Assembly: GCA_964019055.1 (NCBI GenBank) | Contig: OZ025207.1 | Location: 15,527,357 to 15,591,356 of the forward strand | Length of the DNA stretch: 64,000 nt | Source: Anthopleura xanthogrammica | Taxonomy: Eukaryota > Cnidaria > Anthozoa > Actiniaria > Actiniidae | Direction of reading: 5' to 3' | Shown here: positions 11,401-24,600 of the stretch, in pieces | How the letters are laid out: every line of letters starts with the position of its first letter | Position numbering within the stretch: position 1 is the first letter of the stretch | Notes under the pieces: model-generated | Told to the model about the DNA's origin: nothing | What the model saw: the letters and a program-made list of their open reading frames with translations, nothing else | Databases searched by the model: none | Program-made: the position numbers and the translations under genes

Positions 11401-14400
11401 AAAATAGTGCAAAAATTGAATTTTTCAATTACCCCGGGGTGGTCAAAAATGTGAATTTTGGAACTGGCTGAACTTTTGTCTCTTTTTCACAGAAATGAAC
11501 AGCAAATCATTCAGATATTAGTCACTGAGCAGAAGAGACCCTCTCGGTAAGTATTTGGCTCAAAAATCATTTTGGCTAAAATAGTGCAAAAATTGAATTT
11601 TTCAATTACCCCGGGGTGGTCAAAAATGTGAATTTTGGAACTGGCTGAACTTTTGTCTCTTTTTCACAGAAATGAACAGCAAATCATTCATATATTAGTC
11701 ACTGAGGAGAAGAGACCCTCTCGGTAAGTATTTGGCTCAAAAATCATTTTGGCTAAAATAGTGCAAAAATTGAATTTTTCAATTACCCCGGGGTGGTCAA
11801 AAATGTGAATTTTGGAACTGGCTGAACTTTTGTCTCTTTTTCACAGAAATGAACAGGAAATATTAGTCACTGAGCAGAAGAGACCCTCTCGGTAAGTATT
11901 TGGCTCAAAAATCATTTTGGCTAAAATAGTGCAAAAATTGAATTTTTCAATTACCCCGGGGTGGTCAAAAATGTCAATTTTGGAACTGGCTGAACTTTTG
12001 TCTCTTTTTCACAGAAATGAACAGCAAATCATTCAGATATTAGTCACTGAGCAGAAGAGACCCTCTCGGTAAGTATTTGGCTCAAAAATCATTTTGGCTA
12101 AAATAGTGCAAAAATTGAATTTTTCAATTACCCCGGGGTGGTCAAAAATGTGAATTTTGGAACTGGCTGAACTTTTGTCTCTTTTTCACAAAAATGAACA
12201 GCAAATCATTCAGATATTAGTCACTGAGCAGAAGAGACCCTCTCGGTAAGTATTTGGCTCAAAAATCATTTCGAATAAAATAGTGCAAAAATTGAATTTT
12301 TCGATTACCCCGGGGTGGTCAAAAATGTGAATTTTGGAACTGGCTGAACTTTTGTCTCTTTTTCACAGAAATGAACAGCAAATCATTCAGATATTAGTCA
12401 CTGAGGAGAAGAGACCCTCTCGGTAAGTATTTGGCTCAAAAATCATTTTGGCTAAAATAGTGCAAAAATTGAATTTTTCGATTACCCCGGGGTGGTCAAA
12501 AATGTGAATTTTGGAACTGGCTGAACTTTTGTCTCTTTTTCACAGAAATGAACAGCAAATCATTCAGATATTAGTCATTGAGCAGAAGAGACCCTCTCGG
12601 TAAGTATTTGGCTCAAAAATCATTTTGGCTAAAATAGTGCAAAAATGGAATTTTTCGATTACCCCAGGGTGGTCAAAAATGTGAATTTTGGAACTGGCTG
12701 AACTTTTGTCTCTTTTTCACAGAAATGAACAGCAAATCATTCAGATATTAGTCACTGAGCAGAAGAGACCCTCTCGGTAAGTATTTGGCTCAAAAATCAT
12801 TTTGGCTAAAATAGTGCAAAAATGGAATTTTTCGATTACCCCGGGGTGGTCAAAAATGTGAATTTTGGAACTGGCTGAACTTTTGTCTCTTTTTCACAGG
12901 ATGAACAGCAAATCATTCAGATATTAGTCACCGAGGAGAAGAGACCCTCTCGGTAAGTATTTGGCTCAAAAATCATTTTGGCTAAAATAGTGCAAAAATT
13001 GAATTTTGCGATTACCCTGGGGTGGTCAAAAATGTGTATGTTGGAACTGGCTGAACTTTTGTCTCTTTTTCACAGAAATGAACAGCAAATCATTCAGATA
13101 TTAGTCACTCAGCAGAAGAGACCCTCTCGGTAAGTATTTGGCTCAAAAATCATTTTGGCTAAAATAGTGCAAAAATTGAATTTTTCAATTACCCCGGGGT
13201 GGTCAAAAATGTGAATTTTGGAACTGGCTGAACTTTTGTCTCTTTTTCACAGAAATGAACAGCAAATCATTCAGATATTAGTCACTGAGCAGAAGAGACC
13301 CTCTCGGTAAGTATTTGGCTCAAAAATCATTTTGGCTAAAATAGTGCAAAAATTGAATTTTTCAATTACCCCGGGGTGGTCAAAAATGTGAATTTTGGAA
13401 CTGGCTGAACTTTTGTCTCTTTTTCACAGAAATGAACAGCAAATCATTCAGATATTAGTCACTGAGCAGAAGAGACCCTCTCGGTAAGTATTTGGCTCAA
13501 AAATCATTTTGGCTAAAATAGTGCAAAAATTGAATTTTTCAATTACCCCGGGGTGGTCAAAAATGTGAATTTTGGAACTGGCTGAACTTTTGTCTCTTTT
13601 TCACAGAAATGAACAGCAAATCATTCAGATATTAGTCACTGAACAGAAGAGACCCTCTCGGTAAGTATTTGGCTCAAAAATCATTTTGGCTAAAATAGTG
13701 CAAAAATTGAATTTTTCAATTACCCCGGGGTGGTCAAAAATGTGAATTTTGGAACTGGCTGAACTTTTGTCTCTTTTTCACAGAAATGAACAGCAAATAT
13801 TAGTCACTGAGCAGAAGAGACCCTCTCGGTAAGTATTTGGCTCAAAAATCATTTTGGCTAAAATAGTGCAAAAATTGAATTTTTCAATTACCCCGGGGTG
13901 GTCAAAAATGTCAATTTTGGAACTGGCTGAACTTTTGTCTCTTTTTCACAGAAATGAACAGCAAATCATTCAGATATTAGTCACTGAGCAGAAGAGACCC
14001 TCTCGGTAAGTATTTGGCTCAAAAATCATTTTGGCTAAAATAGTGCAAAAATTGAATTTTTCAATTACCCCGGGGTGGTCAAAAATGTGAATTTTGGAAC
14101 TGGCTGAACTTTTGTCTCTTTTTCACAAAAATGAACAGCAAATCATTCAGATATTAGTCACTGAGCAGAAGAGACCCTCTCGGTAAGTATTTGGCTCAAA
14201 AATCATTTCGAATAAAATAGTGCAAAAATTGAATTTTTCGATTACCCCGGGGTGGTCAAAAATGTGAATTTTGGAACTGGCTGAACTTTTGTCTCTTTTT
14301 CACAGAAATGAACAGCAAATCATTCATATATTAGTCACTGAGGAGAAGAGACCCTCTCGGTAAGTATTTGGCTCAAAAATCATTTTGGCTAAAATAGTGC

Positions 14401-15680
14401 AAAAATTGAATTTTTCGATTACCCCGGGGTGGTCAAAAATGTGAATTTTGGAACTGGCTGAACTTTTGTCTCTTTTTCACAGAAATGAACAGCAAATCAT
14501 TCAGATATTAGTCATTGAGCAGAAGAGACCCTCTCGGTAAGTATTTGGCTCAAAAATCATTTTGGCTAAAATAGTGCAAAAATGGAATTTTTCGATTACC
14601 CCAGGGTGGTCAAAAATGTGAATTTTGGAACTGGCTGAACTTTTGTCTCTTTTTCACAGAAATGAACAGCAAATCATTCAGATATTAGTCACTGAGCAGA
14701 AGAGACCCTCTCGGTAAGTATTTGGCTCAAAAATCATTTTGGCTAAAATAGTGCAAAAATGGAATTTTTCGATTACCCCGGGGTGGTCAAAAATGTGAAT
14801 TTTGGAACTGGCTGAACTTTTGTCTCTTTTTCACAGGATGAACAGCAAATCATTCAGATATTAGTCACCGAGGAGAAGAGACCCTCTCGGTAAGTATTTG
14901 GCTCAAAAATCATTTTGGCTAAAATAGTGCAAAAATTGAATTTTGCGATTACCCTGGGGTGGTCAAAAATGTGTATGTTGGAACTGGCTGAACTTTTGTC
15001 TCTTTTTCACAGAAATGAACAGCAAATCATTCAGATATTAGTCACTGAGCAGAAGAGACCCTCTCGGTAAGTATTTGGCTCAAAAATCATTTCGACTAAA
15101 ATAGTGCAAAAATTGAATTTTTTCGACTACCCCGGGGTGGTCAAAAATGTGAATTTTGGAACTGGCTGAACTTTTGTCTCTTTTTCACAGAAATGAACAG
15201 CAAATCATTCAGATATTAGTCACTGAGCAGAAGATACCCTCTCGGTAAGTATTTGGCTCAAAAATCATTTCGACTAAAATAGTGCAAAAATTGAATTTTT
15301 CGACTACCCCGGGGTGGTCAAAAATGTGAATTTTGGAACTGGCTGAACTTTTGTCTCTTTTTCACAGAAATGAACAGCAAATCATTCAGATATTAGTCAC
15401 TGAGGAGAAGAGACCCTCTCGGTAAGTATTTGGCTCAAAAATCACTTCGACTAAAATAGTGCAAAAATTGAATTTTTCGACTACCCCGGGGTGGTCAAAA
15501 ATGTGAATTTTGGAACTGGCTGAACTTTTGTCTCTTTTTCACAGAAATGAACAGCAAATCATTCAGATATTAGTCACTGAGGAGAAGAGACCCTCTCGGT
15601 AAGTTATTGGCTCAAAAATCATTTCGACTAAAATAGTGCAAAAATTGAATTTTTCGACTACCCCGGGGTGGTCAAAAATG
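8441..15680 (+). repeat. Array zone II: moderately diverged units
   Basis: The first new variant is GTGAAAATTTGG at 8451. Afterwards CGATTACC, GAGGAG (Gln to Glu in the open frame) and other substitutions appear. The zone includes three 9-bp exon deletions (near 11,160, 11,858 and 13,798), two 1-bp exon shortenings at CACAGGATGAAC (near 12,899 and 14,836), and two units whose acceptor AG is lost (TTTTCACAAAAATG near 12,187 and 14,124). Confidence 0.8.
11100..15000 (+). repeat. Higher-order repeat: 11-unit block duplicated (about 1.94 kb)
   Basis: A series of rare variants recurs in the same order about 1,937 bp apart: the lost acceptor CACAAAAATG (12,187 and 14,124), TTTCGAATAAAATAG, GTCATTGAGCAG, ACCCCAGGGTGG, CACAGGATGAAC, TTTTGCGATTACCCTGGGG and GTGTATGTTGG. 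1,937 bp equals 11 units minus the deletions the block carries. The block ends are approximate. Confidence 0.8.
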
Positions 15681-18600
15681 TGAAAATTTGGAACTGGCTG
15701 AACTTTTGTCTCTTTTTCACAGAAATGAACAGCAAATCATTCAGATATTAGTCACTGAGCAGAAGAGACCTTCTCGGTAAGTATTTGGCTCAAAAATCAT
15801 TTTGGCTAAAATAGTGCAAAAATTGAATTTTTCGATTACCCCGGGGTGGTCAAAAATGTGAATTTTGGAACTGGCTGAACTTTTGTCTCTTTTTCACAGA
15901 AATGAACAGCAAATCATTCAGATATTAGTCACTGAGGAGAAGAGACCCTCTCGGTAAGTATTTGGCTCAAAAATCATTTCGGCTAAAATAGTGCAAAAAT
16001 TGAATTTTTCGATTACCCCGGGGTGGTCAAAAATGTGAATTTTGGAACTGGCTGAACTTTTGTCTCTTTTTCACAGAAATGAACAGCAAATCATTCAGAT
16101 ATTAGTCACTGAGCAGAAGAGACCCTCGGTAAGTATTTGGCTCAAAAATCATTTTGGCTAAAATAGTGCAAAAATGGAATTTTTCGATTACCCCGGGGTG
16201 GTCAAAAATGTGAATTTTGGAACTGGCTGAACTTTTGTCTCTTTTTCACAGAAATGAACAGCAAATCATTTAGATATTAGTCACTGAGGAGAAGAGACCT
16301 TCTCGGTAAGTATTTGGCTCAAAAATCATTTTGGCTAAAATAGTGCAAAAATTGAATTTTTCGATTACCCCGGGGTGGTCAAAAATGTGAATTTTGGAAC
16401 TGGCTGAACTTTTGTCTCTTTTTCACAGAAATGAACAGCAAATCATTCAGATATTAGTCACTGAGCAGAAGAGACCCTCTCGGTAAGTATTTGGCTCAAA
16501 AATCATTTCGACTAAATAGTGCAAAAATTGAATTTTTCGACTACCCCGGGGTGGTCAAAAATGTGAATTTTGGAACTGGCTGAACTTTTGTCTCTTTTTC
16601 ACAGAAATGAACAGCAAATCATTCAGATATTAGTCACTGAGGAGAAGAGACCTTCTCGGTAAGTATTTGGCTCAAAAATCATTTTGGCTAAAATAGTGCA
16701 AAAATTGAATTTTTCGATTACCCCGGGGTGGTCAAAAATGTGAATTTTGGAACTGGCTGAACTTTTGTCTCTTTTTCACAGAAATGAACAGCAAATCATT
16801 CAGATATTAGTCACTGAGCAGAAGAGACCCTCTCGGTAAGTATTTGGCTCCAAAATCATTTTGGCTAAAATAGTGCAAAAATTGAATTTTTCGACTACCC
16901 CGGGGTGGTCAAAAATGTGAATTTTGAAACTGGCTGAACTTTTGTCTCTTTTTCACAGAAATGAACAGCAAATCATTCAGATATTAGTCACTGAGGAGAA
17001 GAGACCTTCTCGGTAAGTATTTGGCTCAAAAATCATTTTGGCTAAAATAGTGCAAAAATGGAATTTTTCAATTACCCCGGGGTGGTCAAAAATGTGAATT
17101 TTGGAATTTGCTGAACTTTTGTCTCTTTTTCACAGAAATGAACAGCAAATCATTCAGATATTAGTCACTGAGGAGAAGAGACCCTCTCGGTAAGTATTTG
17201 GCTCAAAAATCATTTTGGCTAAAATAGTGCAAAAATTGAATTTTTCGATTACCCCGGGGTGGTCAAAAATGTGAATTTTGGAACTGGCTGAACTTTTGTC
17301 TCTTTTTCACAGAAATGAACAGCAAATCATTAAGATATTAGTCACTGAGGAGAAGAGAGCCTCTCGGTAAGTATTTGGCTCAAAAATCATTTTGGCTAAA
17401 ATAGTGCAAAAATTGAATTTTTCGATTACCCCGGGGTGGTCAAAAATGTGAATTTTGGAACTGGCTGAACTTTTGTCTCTTTTTCACAGAAATGAACAGC
17501 AAATCATTCAGATATTAGTCACTGAGCAGAAGAGACCCTCGGTAAGTATTTGGCTCAAAAATCATTTTGGCTAAAATAGTGCAAAAATGGAATTTTTCGA
17601 TTACCCCGGGGTGGTCAAAAATGTGAATTTTGGAACTGGCTGAACTTTTGTCTCTTTTTCACAGAAATGAACAGCAAATCATTCAGATATTAGTCACTGA
17701 GCAGAAGAGACCCTCTCGGTAAGTATTTGGCTCAAAAATCATTTTGGCTAAAATAGTGCAAAAATTGAATTTTTCGACTACCCCGGGGTGGTCAAAAAAG
17801 TTGAATTTTGAAACTGGCTGAACTTTTGTCTCTTTTTCACAGAAATGAACAGCAAATCATTCAGATATTAGTCACTGAGCAGAAGAGACCCTCTCGGTAA
17901 GTATTTGGCTCAAAAATCATTTTGGCTAAAATAGTGCAAAAATTGAATTTTTCGATTACCCCGGGGTGGTCAAAAATGTGAATTTTGGAACTGGCTGAAC
18001 TTTTGTCTCTTTTTCACAGAAATGAACAGCAAATCATTCAGATATTAGTCACTGAGGAGAAGAGACCTTCTCGGTAAGTATTTGGCTCAAAAATCATTTT
18101 GGCTAAAATAGTGCAAAAATTGAATTTTTCGATTACCCCGGGATTGTCAAAAATGTGAATTTTGGAACTGGCTGAACTTTTGTCTCTTTTTCACAGAAAT
18201 GAACAGCAAATCATTCAGATATTAGTCACTGAGCAGAAGAGACCCTCTCGGTAAGTATTTGGCTCAAAAATCATTTCGACTAAATAGTGCAAAAATTAAA
18301 TTTTTCGACTACCCCGGGGTGGTCAAAAATGTGAATTTTGGAACTGGCTAAACTTTTGTCTCTTTTTCACAGAAATGAACAGCAAATCATTCAGATATTA
18401 GTCACTGAGCAGAAGAGACCCTCTCGGTAAGTATTTGGCTCAAAAATCATTTTGGCTAAAATAGTGCAAAAATGGAATTTTTCAATTACCCCGGGGTGGT
18501 CAAAAATGTGAATTTTGGAATTAGCTGAACTTTTGTCTCTTTTTCACAGAAATGAACAGCAAATCATTCAGATATTAGTCACTGAGGAGAAGAGACCCTC

Positions 18601-21600
18601 TCGGTAAGTATTTGGCTCAAAAATCATTTTGGCTAAAATAGTGCAAAAATTGAATTTTTCGATTACCCCGGGGTGGTCAAAAATGTGAATTTTGGAACTG
18701 GCTGAACTTTTGTCTCTTTTTCACAGAAATGAACAGCAAATCATTAAGATATTAGTCACTGAGGAGAAGAGAGCCTCTCGGTAAGTATTTGGCTCAAAAA
18801 TCATTTTGGCTAAAATAGTGCAAAAATTGAATTTTTCGATTACCCCGGGGTGGTCAAAAATGTGAATTTTGGAACTGGCTAAACTTTTGTCTCTTTTTCA
18901 CAGAAATGAACAGCAAATCATTCAGATATTAGTCACTGAGCAGAAGAGACCCTCTCGGTAAGTATTTGGCTCAAAAATCATTTTGGCTAAAATAGTGCAA
19001 AAATGGAATTTTTCAATTACCCCGGGGTGGTCAAAAATGTGAATTTTGGAATTTGCTGAACTTTTGTCTCTTTTTCACAGAAATGAACAGCAAATCATTC
19101 AGATATTAGTCACTGAGGAGAAGAGACCCTCTCGGTAAGTATTTGGCTCAAAAATCATTTTGGCTAAAATAGTGCAAAAATTGAATTTTTCGATTACCCC
19201 GGGGTGGTCAAAAATGTGAATTTTGGAACTGGCTAAACTTTTGTCTCTTTTTTACAAAAATGAACAGCAAATCATTCAGATATTAGTCACTGAGCAGAAG
19301 AGACCCTCTCGGTAAGTATTTGGCTCAAAAATCATTTTGGCTAAAATAGTGCAAAAATGGAATTTTTCAATTACCCCGGGGTGGTCAAAAATGTGAATTT
19401 TGGAACTGGCTGAACTTTTGTCTCTTTTTCACAGAAATGAACAGCAAATCATTGAGATATTAGTCACTGAGGAGAAGAGACCCTCTCGGTAAGTATTTGG
19501 CTCAAAAATCATTTTGGCTAAAATAGTGCAAAAATTGAATTTTTCGATTACCCCGGGGTGGTCAAAAATGTGAATTTTGGAACTGGCTGAACTTTTGTCT
19601 CTTTTTCACAGAAATGAACAGCAAATCATTCAGATATTAGTCACTGAGGAGAAGAGACCCTCTCGGTAAGTATTTGGCTCAAAAATCATTTTGGCTAAAA
19701 TAGTGCAAAAATGGAATTTTTCGATTACCCCGGGGTGGTCAAAAATGTGAATTTTGGAACTGGCTGAACTTTTGTCTCTTTTTCACAGAAATGAACAGCA
19801 AATCATTCAGATATTAGTCACTGAGGAGAAGAGACCCTCTCGGTAAGTATTTGGCTCAAAAATCATTTTGGCTAAAATAGTGCAAAAATTGAATTTTTCG
19901 ATTACCCCGGGGTGGTCAAAAATGTCAATTTTGAAACTGGCTGAACTTTTGTCTCTTTTTCACAGAAATGAACAGCAAATCATTCAGATATTAGTCACTG
20001 AGCAGAAGAGACCCTCTCGGTAAGTATTTGGCTCAAAAATCATTTCGACTAAATATTGCAAAAATTAAATTTTTCGACTACCCCGGGGTGGTCAAAAATG
20101 TGAATTTTGGAACTGGCTAAACTTTTGTCTCTTTTTCACAGAAATGAACAGCAAATCATTCAGATATTAGTCACTGAGCAGAAGAGACCCTCTCGGTAAG
20201 TATTTGGCTCAAAAATCATTTTGGCTAAAATAGTGCAAAAATTGAATTTTTCGATTACCCCGGGGTGGTCAAAAATGTGAATTTTGGAACTGGCTGAACT
20301 TTTGTCTCTTTTTCACAGAAATGAACAGCAAATCATTAAGATATTAGTCACTGAGGAGAAGAGACCCTCTCGGTAAGTATTTGGCTCAAAAATCATTTTG
20401 GCTAAAATAGTGCAAAAATGGAATTTTTCTATTACCCCGGGGTGGTCAAAAATGTGAATTTTGGAACTGGCTGAACTTTTGTCTCTTTTTCACAGAAATG
20501 AACAGCAAATCATTCAGATATTAGTCACTGAGGAGAAGAGACCCTCTCGGTAAGTATTTGGCTCAAAAATCATTTCGGCTAAAATAGTGCAAAAATTGAA
20601 TTTTTCGATTACCCCGGGGTGGTCAAAAATGTGAATTTTGGAACTGGCTGAACTTTTGTCTCTTTTTCACAGAAATGAACAGCAAATCATTCAGATATTA
20701 GTCACTGAGCAGAAGAGACCCTCTCGGTAAGTATTTGGCTCAAAAATCATTTCGACTAAAATAGTGCAAAAATTGAATTTTTCGACTACCCCGGGTTAAT
20801 CAAAAATGTGAATTTTGGAACTGGCTGAACTTTTGTCTCTTTTTCACAGAAATGAACAGCAAATCATTCAGATATTAGTCACTGAGTAGAAGAGACCCTC
20901 TCGGTAAGTATTTGGCTCAAAAATCATTTCAGCTAAAATAGTGCAAAAATTGAATTTTTTCGACTACCCCGGGGTGGTCAAAAATGTGAATTTTGGAACT
21001 GGCTGAACTTTTGTCTCTTTTTCACAGAACTGAACAGCAAATCATTCAGATATTAGTCACTGAGCAGAAGAGACCCTCTCGGTAAGTATTTGGCTCAAAA
21101 ATCATTTTGGCTAAAATAGTGCAAAAATTGAATTTTTCGACTACCCCTGGGTGGTCAAAAATGTCAATTTTGAAACTGGCTGAACTTTTGTCTCTTTTTC
21201 ACAGAAATGAACAGCAAATCATTCAGATATTAGTCACTGAGGAGAAGAGACCCTCTCGGTAAGTATTTGGCTCAAAAATCATTTTGGCTAAAATAGTGCA
21301 AAAATTGAATTTTTCGATTACCCCGGGGTGGTCAAAAATGTGAATTTTGGAACTGGCTGAACTTTTGTCTCTTTTTCACAGAAATGAACAGCAAATCATT
21401 CAGATATTAGTCACTGAGGAGAAGAGACCCTCTCGGTAAGTATTTGGCTCAAAAATCATTTTGGCTAAAATAGTGCAAAAATGGAATTTTTCGATTACCC
21501 CGGGGTGGTCAAAAATGTGAATTTTGGAACTGGCTGAACTTTTGTCTCTTTTTCACAGAAATGAACAGCAAATCATTCAGATATTAGTCACTGAGGAGAA

Positions 21601-24600
21601 GAGACCCTCTCGGTAAGTATTTGGCTCAAAAATCATTTTGGCTAAAATAGTGCAAAAATTGAATTTTTCGATTACCCCGGGGTGGTCAAAAATGTCAATT
21701 TTGAAACTGGCTGAACTTTTGTCTCTTTTTCACAGAAATGAACAGCAAATCATTCAGATATTAGTCACTGAGCAGAAGAGACCCTCTCGGTAAGTATTTG
21801 GCTCAAAAATCATTTCGACTAAATATTGCAAAAATTAAATTTTTCGACTACCCCGGGGTGGTCAAAAATGTGAATTTTGGAACTGGCTAAACTTTTGTCT
21901 CTTTTTCACAGAAATGAACAGCAAATCATTCAGATATTAGTCACTGAGCAGAAGAGACCCTCTCGGTAAGTATTTGGCTCAAAAATCATTTTGGCTAAAA
22001 TAGTGCAAAAATTGAATTTTTCGATTACCCCGGGGTGGTCAAAAATGTGAATTTTGGAACTGGCTGAACTTTTGTCTCTTTTTCACAGAAATGAACAGCA
22101 AATCATTAAGATATTAGTCACTGAGGAGAAGAGACCCTCTCGGTAAGTATTTGGCTCAAAAATCATTTTGGCTAAAATAGTGCAAAAATGGAATTTTTCT
22201 ATTACCCCGGGGTGGTCAAAAATGTGAATTTTGGAACTGGCTGAACTTTTGTCTCTTTTTCACAGAAATGAACAGCAAATCATTCAGATATTAGTCACTG
22301 AGGAGAAGAGACCCTCTCGGTAAGTATTTGGCTCAAAAATCATTTCGGCTAAAATAGTGCAAAAATTGAATTTTTCGATTACCCCGGGGTGGTCAAAAAT
22401 GTGAATTTTGGAACTGGCTGAACTTTTGTCTCTTTTTCACAGAAATGAACAGCAAATCATTCAGATATTAGTCACTGAGCAGAAGAGACCCTCTCGGTAA
22501 GTATTTGGCTCAAAAATCATTTCGACTAAAATAGTGCAAAAATTGAATTTTTCGACTACCCCGGGTTAATCAAAAATGTGAATTTTGGAACTGGCTGAAC
22601 TTTTGTCTCTTTTTCACAGAAATGAACAGCAAATCATTCAGATATTAGTCACTGAGTAGAAGAGACCCTCTCGGTAAGTATTTGGCTCAAAAATCATTTC
22701 AGCTAAAATAGTGCAAAAATTGAATTTTTTCGACTACCCCGGGGTGGTCAAAAATGTGAATTTTGGAACTGGCTGAACTTTTGTCTCTTTTTCACAGAAC
22801 TGAACAGCAAATCATTCAGATATTAGTCACTGAGCAGAAGAGACCCTCTCGGTAAGTATTTGGCTCAAAAATCATTTTGGCTAAAATAGTGCAAAAATTG
22901 AATTTTTCGACTACCCCTGGGTGGTCAAAAATGTCAATTTTGAAACTGGCTGAACTTTTGTCTCTTTTTCACAGAAATGAACAGCAAATCATTCAGATAT
23001 TAGTCACTGAGCAGAAGAGACCCTCTCGGTAAGTATTTGGCTCAAAAATCATTTCGACTAAATATTGCAAAAATTGAATTTTTCGATTACCCCGGGGTGG
23101 TCAAAAATGTCAATTTTGAAACTGGCTGAACTTTTGTCTCTTTTTCACAGAAATGAACAGCAAATCATTCAGATATTAGTCACTGAGCAGAAGAGACCCT
23201 CTCGGTAAGTATTTGGCTCAAAAATCATTTCGACTAAATATTGCAAAAATTAAATTTTTCGACTACCCCGGGGTGGTCAAAAATGTGAATTTTGGAACTG
23301 GCTAAACTTTTGTCTCTTTTTCACAGAAATGAACAGCAAATCATTCAGATATTAGTCACTGAGCAGAAGAGACCCTCTCGGTAAGTATTTGGCTCAAAAA
23401 TCATTTTGGCTAAAATAGTGCAAAAATTGAATTTTTCGATTACCCCGGGGTGGTCAAAAATGTGAATTTTGGAACTGGCTGAACTTTTGTCTCTTTTTCA
23501 CAGAAATGAACAGCAAATCATTCAGATATTAGTCACTGAGGAGAAGAGACCCTCTCGGTAAGTATTTGGCTCAAAAATCATTTCGGCTAAAATAGTGCAA
23601 AAATTGAATTTTTCGATTACCCCGGGGTGGTCAAAAATGTGAATTTTGGAACTGGCTGAACTTTTGTCTCTTTTTCACAGAAATGAACAGCAAATCATTC
23701 AGATATTAGTCACTGAGGAGAAGAGACCCTCTCGGTAAGTATTTGGCTCAAAAATCATTTCGGCTAAAATAGTGCAAAAATTGAATTTTTCGATTACCCC
23801 GGGGTGGTCAAAAATGTGAATTTTGGAACTGGCTGAACTTTTGTCTCTTTTTCACAGAAATGAACAGCAAATCATTCAGATATTAGTCACTGAGCAGAAG
23901 AGACCCTCTCGGTAAGTATTTGGCTCAAAAATCATTTCGACTAAAATAGTGCAAAAATTGAATTTTTCGACTACCCCGGGTTAATCAAAAATGTGAATTT
24001 TGGAACTGGCTGAACTTTTGTCTCTTTTTCACAGAAATGAACAGCAAATCATTCAGATATTAGTCACTGAGTAGAAGAGACCCTCTCGGTAAGTATTTGG
24101 CTCAAAAATCATTTCAGCTAAAATAGTGCAAAAATTGAATTTTTTCGACTACCCCGGGGTGGTCAAAAATGTGAATTTTGGAACTGGCTGAACTTTTGTC
24201 TCTTTTTCACAGAACTGAACAGCAAATCATTCAGATATTAGTCACTGAGCAGAAGAGACCCTCTCGGTAAGTATTTGGCTCAAAAATCATTTTGGCTAAA
24301 ATAGTGCAAAAATTGAATTTTTCGACTACCCCTGGGTGGTCAAAAATGTCAATTTTGAAACTGGCTGAACTTTTGTCTCTTTTTCACAGAAATGAACAGC
24401 AAATCATTCAGATATTAGTCACTGAGCAGAAGAGACCCTCTCGGTAAGTATTTGGCTCAAAAATCATTTCGACTAAATATTGCAAAAATTGAATTTTTCG
24501 ATTACCCCGGGGTGGTCAAAAATGTCAATTTTGAAACTGGCTGAACTTTTGTCTCTTTTTCACAGAAATGAACAGCAAATCATTCAGATATTAGTCACTG

